Part shown: positions 54,820 through 64,000 of the stretch, piece by piece
Position numbering within the stretch: the first letter of the stretch is position 1
Layout of the letters: each line of letters begins with the position of its first letter
Assembly (NCBI GenBank): GCA_000750105.3
Contig: JPHH03000039.1
Span: 186,001-250,000, forward strand
DNA: 64,000 nt
Source of the DNA: Tolypocladium sp. Sup5 PDA-1
Lineage: Eukaryota; Ascomycota; Sordariomycetes; Hypocreales; Ophiocordycipitaceae
Direction of reading: 5' to 3'
Notes under the pieces: model-generated
The model's input: only the letters and a program-made list of their open reading frames with translations
The model's database searches: none
What the model was told of the DNA's origin: nothing
Made by a program: the position numbers and the translations under genes

Positions 54820-57800
54820 CTACAGTCCCGATCTCGAAAATGCGCCTCCTTTTGTCACCTGTGTTGCCTCTCGGGCCGCATCTGTAGGCATGGGGAGATA
54901 CCCAGCCTGGCCCAAGAACTCGGCGCTCCTCTGGACAGCCACCTTCAGCTTCAATGGCGTCTCACCGCTCTGACCCGTCTCCTGTTGCTCTTCTTCCTCC
55001 AATGCTTGGCTCTCCAACATGTGCGCCAGTGGCCATAACGGATGGGACTCTCTGCAAAACTCAATGTCGCCGCGAACGGCAACGAGCCAATCCGCTGCAT
55101 CTCGGGCCTCGAGTCGGTACCCCATGCCCGCAAGAATTGCCCAAAACTGTCCCCATGTCATGCCATCCGTGACGTACGTTACGACCCCCTTCGCTGTCCC
55201 TGGATGCCCGCGTTCGAAGGCGGCGTCAATGATTGTTGTTGCCAAGGCGGCGACGTCGGATAGGTCAACCCAAGCGTCCGTCTGGTTGGAACTGTATGCG
55301 CCTACTCTGATGCACGCCGCCGTCAGCCTCCAGATATAGTCGTCCATGTTCGCGACACCTTCGGTGGGCGTGCCGATAACGAGACCGGGGTTTACAATGG
55401 CAAAACGGCTCTGGCCGGATACCGATGCACAGCGTAGCGCAGCCCTCTTCACCACGGCCTCTGCCACGAATTTCGTCTGGCTGTACCCGACTGCATCAGG
55501 GGAAGACAACTCCCTTGCCACGTCCTCCTCCCTTTCGTCTTGGGATGTCCACTTTCGCCCCCCAGAGACGTATGCGAATCTCATATGAGGCACCTTCACA
55601 GCGAGGCTCAGAAGCTCCACCGTCGAGCTGACGTTGGCGGCTTCCAGGGCCGCGAAGCTCTTTGCCCAATGCACCGCAGCGCCGTTATGGATGATGACGT
55701 CGACTTTGCCGTCTTCGAGGGAGCCCCAACGTGTTGCTTCGAGACCCAGCCGTGGAAGTGACAGATCTCCTGGCCAGACTTGCAGCCTATCCGCGTGTAA
55801 ATCCGTCCACCAGCGTGCTCTCGTCGCAGCATCGATGATACGATTTCTGGCCACATCCGCTGTCTCGCCGCGCACAACCGCGATGACGTGACCGACTTGA
55901 CGGTGCTCGAGAAGTTGACGGAGGATTTGGGTGCCAACGAACCCATTGCCGCCAGTGAGGAGCACATTCAACGGCTTGCATGACTTTGGCTTGATCTTAT
56001 CATTGCCTTCGCTCAATCTAGCTTTGTCGAGCGACGGTTGACTTTGCTGAAGAGCAGCAACTCTGGAATCTTGTCGGCAGATTTCAGCCATGACGTCGAC
56101 TGAGGCTGGTACCGAGGAAAGCGTGGCAGAGGGGCCTCCAGACTTCGCCGAATTATCAGATTGCGAATCCGACACAAATCGGGCCAGTTTGCGGACGGTG
56201 GTTTTCTTGTCCATGAGAAGCTGCATACTGACTTTGACGTGGAACTCCCGCGAGAGGAAGTACATGAGCGACATCATGTTCAGCGAGTCGAGTCCGGAGG
56301 ACTGTAGAAGCAGATCGTCAAACCTCAGACCTTCACGAGATACATCGCTGGCTGTCAATGCAACACGACCCCGCGCTGGGAGCATCGAGTATATCTGCTC
56401 TGCCAGTGCGTAGGCTGGCTGCTCCGTTTCCTCTATCGGTCCGCCGCTGATTGCATCTCGGGAGGCCTGGCAGTCTGGCGCACCAAGCAGTTGCTCTGCT
56501 TCGGCCGCCGGAAGATTCTCAAGCTGGGCCGTTATGTGACGGCGGTCGACTTTGCCTGACGAGTTCAGGCGCAGTGTTTTGTTGTCGCTAGCGAGCGAGA
56601 CGACATTAACCCAGTGTGTTGGAACCATGCTGCTGGGAACCTTGGCTCCCAGTTCGGTTCTTATTGACACTGGAATCGCCTCGTTGCCTTCCACTCTACT
56701 TCCCAGCTCGATCACGGCAGTTAGTTGCTGCTTGAACGGGCCCGCGGCTGGGAAGAATACCGCGCATCGCTTGACGCCGGCGCAGGTGGCGAGATTGGCT
56801 TCAATGTCGCCGAGTTCAATTCGTTGACCTGCCAAGTCTGGTCAATAACGCATGATCTCAGCCGGGGAAGAATCGAATCTGGCCTACCATGAATCTTCAC
56901 CTGCAGGTCTTTCCGTCCGACATAGACTACAGCATCATTGCTCTTTCGGAACCCAAGATCTCCTGTCTTGTACATGCGTCTCAGACTGGAAGAAGCGGTT
57001 GTCGGAGCCGCCCATTTGGGATTCGAAATGAACGACAGTGCGGTCTTCTGGTCATCCTTGAAGTAGCCGCTCGCCAGTATCGGGCCTTCAAGCAACATCT
57101 CCCCCGTCTCCCCGTCAGCCAGCAGTTTGTCGTGGTCATTGGCGTCCACGATCCATACATCACACCCCATTGGAAAGCCGATAGTCCGCGGGTCGATGCC
57201 TTCGTTATACCGCTGGCACAAGACCGTCCCGGATCCTTCGGCGGGTCCATACACGTTGAACACTCCGACGCCTGACTGATGCCATTTCGAAAGGAGCGCC
57301 CCGTCGGGAGCCTCTCCACCGAGGTCCAGAGTCTCTAGGAGAGGAACGTCACTCGGCGAGAGTAGCCTGGCTACCGACGGCGTTAAAATGGCCCAGTCAA
57401 CCTCGATTCGTCTCATGAAACCAGCAAGATCCTCTATGCGTTCCTTTTCGCTCGGAACGCAGACTGTGCCGCCACGAATCAACACGACCAGTATCTCATT
57501 TAGGCTGGCGTCGAAGCTGTATGACGAGAATTGCAACACGCGTCTTTTTGGCCCGAGTTGCAATGCCTCCACATAGGCTGCTGCGCTTGATGCGAATGCC
57601 GAGTGGGTTATCATAACGCCCTTGGGGCGTCCTGTGGAGCCGCTCGTGAAGATCATATAAGCCAGATCGCCTGGGGACACGCAAGGCAGCTGCCCTGCGA
57701 TTGCGGTGGGAAGTCCCTTAAGAAAGACGGCGTTCACCACAACCATTCTTACTGGCATCTCAAAGTCTATCGTCTTGATGTGATCGGGCGACAGGAGCAT

Positions 57801-60800
57801 AAACTGCGCCTCAATCTGGATCATGAGCTCTCGAAGCCTTTGCGACGGTTGGCTGGGATCAAGCAGAACGAACGCGGCGCCAGTCTTGAGAACCGCGAGC
57901 ATGGCAACGACGGTCCAGACTGACTTTTCGAAGCAAAGGGGTAGAATATTTCCGCTCCCAATGCCAAGCGTGAGAAGATGGAGTGCGAGATTGGATGATA
58001 ATCTCTCCAGATCGCGGTATGACAGGGAGTCTTCCGAGGAGCAGACAGCCTCTTCTCGCCATCGGTGCCTGGGCACGTCGGAGATCAGGTCATGAATTGT
58101 GGCCTGTACGGCTTCCAAAGGTCGTGGTTTCGACGAGCCTTTGTTCCTCCTCTCTGGCGCTTCGTCTTCGAGTTTGATGGCGGCCAAGGTCGTCGCCGAC
58201 GACTCGGAAAGCTTCAGGAGTTGCTTGATTGCCACCTTGACCATATCCACGGCCTCTCCCACAACTTTCCGGCTGGTTTTACTCTCATCAAAGACAATGT
58301 CAAAGTCAATTCCGCTTGGCAGGAGCCAAACTTGACATAACACAGGCACTGTCGCGTCTTCTCCCCTGTGCAGAGGCCGGCACAGGGGGCCATCATGGTC
58401 TTCCCAGGTCGGCCCAGCCTGGACGACAAGCAGATTCTGGAAGTCGCATCCCCGCTTCGTGTCGTCGCTGACGGCTCTAATGGCCTGGAGCCCCGTCTGT
58501 TCGTACGGTATCATGTCGGTAAAGTGGTCCTGGACGTGACGCAGAAAATCGACGGCGCGGGCATCCGGACTCAGATGTAGCCTTATGGGAACCGTGGCAA
58601 GGGTAGGGCCCTCGATGCTTTCAATGCAGTCCACGGGAGCATTGCGACCAGAGATTGTGGCCCCGAAGAGGATGTCTTCTGTTCCGGAGTATTGGCCAAT
58701 CATCATGGCCCAAGCGGCTTGGATCACGGTCGACATTGTCAGACCGGACATCAGGCATCGCTCCTTTCTGGCAGGCAGTTCAAGGTGGTCTCTGATGGTA
58801 GACCGAGCGAGGGAGTACTCCAGTGGGTTCGCTGGAGCGGGAAAGGTGGACGGGGCGACACCTTCTAACTTCGTCTGCCAGTATGCTGCGTTGCGCTCCT
58901 GGTCCTGGTTCTTCGCATACGAGACAAACTCCCGGAAGTCGGCCGCCGGCTCCGAGAGAGCGCCGCTGTACAGGGCGTTTACTCGCCTGCAGATGAGGGG
59001 AACGGACCATCCATCGTAAAGCATGTGGTGCATGGTCCACACGAAGTATACTGTCTCGCCATTGTCGACAACCAGGGCAACTCTCGTCAACGGCGAGCCG
59101 GGGAGCATGTGGTTTGCGTCGTCTGCCTCGATATACGCCTCCAGATTGTCGGACATGGACCATGGCACGGCCTCCTTTATTACAACCTGAAGCGAACCAG
59201 CCAAGGTCGTGTTCGCGAATCTCGTTCGAAGGACTGGCGAGGCTTTCCAGACATCCTCCCAGACACCTTTAAACTTGACGACGTCAACCTTTTCTGGCAG
59301 TTTGTGGATGAACCGACCCATGCTCACTCCCGGATGCATGAAGTTGGCCACCATCAACTCCTCCTGCATGTGTGTGCATGGGTAAAGATCTTCGATCTTG
59401 TCCGATTGCACGCCGCACTGGGCGGCTGCTTCTTCGCGCAGAGCTTCAACTGATTCTTCTTCAAGAAGGCCGAAAGGCGTTCTGTTGTCCCCCCGTGATC
59501 CATCGTTGCCGCCGCTGAGTGGATGACAGGCCCTTGCCATGTCCATGAGGACGGGGCAATTCGCGATGGTAGCGACGGTGACGTGGATGCCTGCTCGGCG
59601 ACAGGCTGCGACGACTCTGATGAACCCGATGGAATCGCCTCCAAGTTTCAAGAAGTCATCTCCTGGAAGAATTGATTCCTCCTGCAGCTCCAAGACGTCG
59701 GCCCAGATTCTGCGAAGAAGCTCCTCGCTTGAAGTTAGGTCTGATGAAGGGGTCATGCAGGCGGATTCCTCGGATGTTTCTGACGGTATCTTGGTCGCCG
59801 ATCCCTCCGTGCTCGTTGACGGAGTGACTGTTCCATCGCAGCCATCCTCCATTTGAGAGTAGAGCAGAGTATCCAGGCTCCCCTGAGGCTGCCTTCTTCC
59901 GTCCACTGCATTAAGATATGCGGATTCATTGGTCGGCTCCTGCATCTCCCTGAGTTGTTCCATCGACAGCGCGTTGCCCGCCTGTCGTAGCCTCTTCCGG
60001 TCGGTCTTCCCAGAAGGTGTTTGCGGAATAGCCCCACAAGGCAAGATTACCTTTGGCATCATATAGACTGGAAGTTTCTTCGAGAGAAGTCCCTGCAGTC
60101 CCATCGTCATTTCAATAACTCGAGTGCTCGTGGGATGCTGCCTGTCGAGGAGTATCCTTTGCATGGATGGATGGTCAGGCAATGCACCTCTTCTAGGTGC
60201 AACGAAAGCGGCCAACACCGTCCTGTTGCTATTCAGCGGCTGTAACAGCTCAACGACGACGTCGAGAGCGGAGTTCTCGTCATCACTGTTGAGGACGCTC
60301 AGGGTGGTCTTCACATGATGCTCAATCTCCCCCATCTCTATCCTTTGGCCGTTAATTTTCACTTGGTTATCCTTTCGGCCACAGTAGTCGACAGTTCCAT
60401 CCACGTTCATTCGTCCAAGATCACCAGTTCGGTAAAAGCGCGAAGAGGCACACGCGACCGCCTTGAGAAAGTGGGCATCTTCGCCGAAGACGGCAGCAGT
60501 CTTCGTTTCGTCTCCGAGGTAGCCTCTCGCAACGCCAGGGCCTTCAATCACAATCTCTCCAACAGTGTTGAAAGCTTGAATTCGGTTGCCGTCTTCGTTT
60601 ACGATCCAAACTGCGCAGTTCCGAGGCTTCCCAAGCGAAATGCTCTTTGGGTGTTTGCAGATCGGCTCGCTCACCAGGGCCATGATGGTGCATTCGGTCG
60701 GACCATACGCGTTGACGACAGTGACATGGTCTGCCCATGTGTCGGCCAGTTCTTTCGGCAAAGCCTCACCGCCAAGGCACAGACACTCCAGCTGGGGCAC

Positions 60801-62602
60801 ATCTTCGGGACGAAGAAGTCTTGCGACCGAAGGCGTCAGGCAGGTCCAGTTGGCCTTGAGATCGACGATGCATTTCGCAATATTGTCCAAGCGGTCCCCG
60901 TCCGAGGGTATGCAGATGCACGCGCCAACAGTAAGGGCACCAAGAGTTTCCACAATGGAGGCGTCGAATCCAAACGAGGCATACTGAAGCACTCGCCGGT
61001 CTGGGGACATGAGTCGGATCGAGGCCTTGAACCCGTCGAAAGAGGAACAGAAGGAGGTGTGGCTAACCACTACACCTTTGGGCTTTCCGGTCGATCCACT
61101 GGTAAACATTGCATACAGCGCGTTGTCTGGTTTCACCGCCGTCGAAGAAACCGTAGGCCTTCCGGTACGGTTTGTCGCAAGCTGAGCCAGCAGCCTGTCA
61201 TTCAAGACAACTTCTTTGACATTTTGGGGCATCTTCCCCTGATTGCTCGCCGAAGTCACTGCAATAGCAGCTTTGACATCGTTAGACATCGTGTGCAACC
61301 TCGACAGTGGTTGATTTGGCTCCATTGGCACGACGGCACCGCCGGCCTTCACCACCGCCAGCATGGCTATAATGGTCATTTTGGACTTTTCAAAGATGAT
61401 CGGGACGAACACTTCGGGGCCGACCCCAAGTCGAGCGAGATGTTCAGCGAGACTATCGCTCTGCGCATTGAGTTGGGCGTACGTCAAACTTCCGTCCCAA
61501 GCTTCAATCGCGGGAGCCCCTGGGCGTTCAGCGACGTGGCCGGCGATCAGATGGTGTGCAAGAAAATCCAATTTCGGGTGCAAGCTTGGGAAAATCAGTG
61601 TCATTGATTCTGATGCTCGAGGTCCAGCGGTACTTACGGACGATTCAGGCGAACCATGGCGCGTTGACTAACAGGGCCACATGTCTCGATATCTCGCACA
61701 CAGAGTCCTACAGCTCGCGGCCCCAACATTTGCCAGAGGACATGCTCGAGGTCGCTCAATAGAAAGCGTACCAAATCGCGGTGAATGACGCGCTCGTCGA
61801 ACCAAGCCGACAAGACAAGTTCTTTGCCTTGTTTTGGGACGAGGCAGCCCAGAACGAAGGGACTGTCCTGGCACCCCGGCTCGTCAGACGCCAAATTCGT
61901 TTGCCGGAAGTCAATGAGAGACTTGAACGAGCAAGCTCCTTGCGTATGATTGCTAAGCCCTCTTATATCGTCGACGCGCGGCTGGGAGTGTTCAATCTGC
62001 TCGGCATATGTGGCGATGTCTCTCTGGACGTCGATGAGTGGGCGTTGACGATCAACTGACACACGAACAGGACAGGCACCTGAGCTAGACTCCGAGATTC
62101 TGAGTCCAAATATGACGTCCAGACTTTCCATCTGGTATGAGAGAACGATTGCCCAAGCTGTCGAGACCAGCGTCACGAGGTCGATATGAGACTCGGTCGC
62201 CAATGCGCTGATATCGCAGCTTCCACCAATTAGACGATCTTGCGAATGAGCATCGGTGTAAGCGCCTGCTGGCTTTGGCAATGACACGCTCTGAGCTCCG
62301 GTCAAGTGGCTTCTGCAGGAATCCTTCCCTTGTTCTTCCGAGCACAGGGTGTCGGCCGAGGTGGCCACAGGGGTTGCATTTGTTGTTGCTTTGGCGGTAG
62401 ATTTGATCTGACAAACATCATTTGGTAGAGGAGGCTCAAAGACAAATCTTCTCGGGACTCCGGGGATATCGAAGGCAAGCGGGTTCTCGATGACGACGCT
62501 TTGAGGGGGGCTTTCGTCGCTGTTGACCGGTGCTGTTTGCTGTGTGTCGAACTCAAACTTCACCGACTTGATCCTCGGGGTCCAGCTGCTTCGAATTGCC
62601 AT
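54820..62602 (-). CDS. reducing dimodular non-ribosomal peptide synthetase (half C)-A-T-C-A-T-R
   Basis: Three exons on the minus strand, 61638-62602, 56888-61584 and 54820-56828 (2556 aa). Order by residue: a C-terminal half of a condensation domain (about 130-310), A1 (335-860; FTSGSTGKPKG, NAYGPTE, YRTGDLGR), T1 (LGGDSI, Ser 973), a complete C domain (1030-1440; HHMLYDG at 1174-1180), A2 (1480-2000; FTSGSTGRPKG, NVYGPAE, YKTGDLGF), T2 (SSGLDSL, Ser 2069) and a reductase (2170-2556; LLTGGNGFVG, YSQTK at 2336-2340). Introns of 53 and 59 nt rejoin RLNRP|LHPKLDFL and KIH|GQRIELGDIE. The enzyme should link two amino acids and release the dipeptide as an aldehyde with NADPH. No N-methyltransferase lies between A8 and A10 of A2, unlike peramine-type synthetases. 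No tailoring gene is seen downstream. The substrates are unknown. Confidence 0.92.
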
Positions 62603-64000
62603 ATTGGATAGGGGTATCGCAGTATTTCTTGGATTCTGCGGTTTGAGTAAAGGCCCAATTGAGCTATAGCTGACTCTGATGATAGAGGGTCAACAAGGAG
62701 GAGAACCTCAGCAGCTCGGGCGTGAGTACCCGGGCTGGTGCGGCGAATCACCCAAGGAAGCTGCGACAGTGGATTGGACCTCCAACGCGAGGTGAAATGA
62801 GAAATGAGAAAGAGAGATGGAAGATCATCCCTTGCAAGAATCGCTGGTTGGGAAACCCGCGAAGTTATACAATGCCGCAAACGACCTATACGAGCTCACC
62901 ATGGACGGCCGCCCCCACAAACAGCCTTGAACAGGTCCGGCAGGCTGGCCGAAGTACATGGAATGTCATAAGACAAGACGCAACTACGGTATGGAATAGC
63001 CAGCCGAGAGCATCGTGCAGCTGATGGAGTTGACGGCCCTGATCGCTAGCTTGTGGCGACTTCCGAAGTTACATCCATTGCGGAAACTGAAGCTATAGAC
63101 GGCTGGACTTGCAATCCTTGGACGGGTCGATTCAATTATAGCCGACTTGCAGCTATAGCGCCATGGACATGCATTTGGAGACGCTAATACGTGCTTACCA
63201 CTGGCGGCCGGTCCGTTGTTGCCGTGGCCAAGCCACTGATTGAATCTTCAAGCTGCAGTGCCGAGGGTTCGAATACCGGAGAGTACGGAAGAAATACTAC
63301 AGGAATCCACTGTGGGAGGGTGAGCCGTGCTGCGTGCTGCACGCTCCCGTTCAGCTCAAGCTGTATCAGGCGATTCGTGTGCGAAGAAGCAATTCGATTC
63401 TCAAGTGTCGTACGATGCACATCGCAGGCACAAGAACGCTTAACGCGCCATGGAAATGGAGAGATGTGTGCAAACTATTCCGATGGCAGATTGCTTCAGG
63501 GGTTTATCGAGCAAACGACATGCCACGCGCCATCGAACTGCCGAAATGTGCGCCTTGCGTCGCTTATTGCGGAACGATATCTTCACGTGGCAGACCAACG
63601 TCAACACAGATGAGGAACTGGTTCCTGGAATATGCTGAGAACTGCAGATCTCAGCTCCGCCTTGATAAAGATGCGCTTATGCATTAGCATCAGCAGAACG
63701 GCTGCGCGAACGCAGGGGACGCTGGCAACAGCTCCGGAGAAACGTTACCGGTGAGCTTTTTCGATTGTCACTGTTCCCAGGCCCAACAGCATGCCGGTGT
63801 CCCGGGAACAGCTGGAGGAACGAGGCTGTATTGTGAGTTGGACCCGCGCCGACGATCACTTCACGCGGAGATTGTGAGGGCAGCCATTGGACAAGGGGAT
63901 AGCCGTCACAGCCGCGTGGTTCAACAGAGAAGCCATAGCTGAAGAAGTCTTCAAGCAACATGTGGGTGGTTCGTACTATTTTCGTCGATATTGCCGAAGC
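62603..64000. other. upstream region of the NRPS, no gene supported
   Basis: About 1.4 kb. Short open frames on both strands have no family resemblance. The palindrome GCTATAGC occurs at 62663-62670 and 63152-63159, with a related AGCTATAG at 63091-63098. The NRPS promoter must lie here, and any further cluster genes would be beyond the window edge. Confidence 0.55.

Noticed and set aside
63191..63687. Overlapping ORFs on both strands near the right edge
   Set aside because: Translations look random and no motif was found; they could be remnants, but nothing supports a gene.

Overview
The window reads as nuclear DNA of a filamentous ascomycete, most likely a sordariomycete of the order Hypocreales. 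The genes are GC-rich, well spaced and lie on both strands. They are split by short spliceosomal introns of about 50-90 nt with GTAAGT-like donors and CTAAC-like branch points. The gene set is typical of such fungi: a Cyc8/Ssn6 co-repressor, a fungal PNP-NACHT-ankyrin receptor, a secreted CBM20 glucoamylase and a reducing non-ribosomal peptide synthetase (NRPS). I cannot fix the genus from sequence alone. No rRNA gene, convincing tRNA gene, CRISPR array or intact transposon was seen.

Layout. 1-2.45 kb: gene-free, repeat-rich leader and promoter DNA. 2.45-8.6 kb (+): SSN6, RPL3 and a small mitochondrial-looking protein. 9.26-13.3 kb (+): an unidentified exon-like ORF, then a 1176-residue NLR-like receptor. 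13.9-17.3 kb: anthranilate synthase component I (+), convergent with a disordered fungal protein (-). 19.3-24.9 kb (+): DNA polymerase iota and a DUF726 hydrolase. 25.7-29.2 kb (-): a DENN/C1 protein, followed by 3.9 kb without a gene. 33.1-36.9 kb (-): TRAPPC13 and a KH splicing factor. 38.35-40.7 kb: ILV6 (+) and mitochondrial ornithine carbamoyltransferase (-), convergent. 41.5-47 kb: a vacuolar Tag1-like membrane protein (+) and Snu66/SART1 (-), convergent. 49.0-54.4 kb: glucoamylase (+) and arginyl-tRNA synthetase (-), convergent. 54.8-62.6 kb (-): a 2556-residue NRPS. 62.6-64 kb: its upstream region, with no gene I can support.

How the genes relate. Most are unlinked housekeeping genes. 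Four serve amino-acid metabolism (Trp, branched-chain, Arg, Arg-tRNA). Two of these, ILV6 and ArgRS, carry perfect TGACTCA sites for the Gcn4/CPC1 factor of cross-pathway control. The most distinctive locus is the NRPS: a remnant half C domain, then A-T-C-A-T-R. It lacks the N-methyltransferase of peramine-type synthetases and ends in a reductase, so a dipeptide aldehyde, possibly closing to a pyrazinone-type ring, is the expected product. The second accessory locus is the NLR with nearly identical ankyrin repeats.

Exon boundaries were read by eye from splice consensus, reading phase and family conservation. Each complete model given sums to a whole number of codons. One splice site in the Tag1-like gene is ambiguous and is marked.
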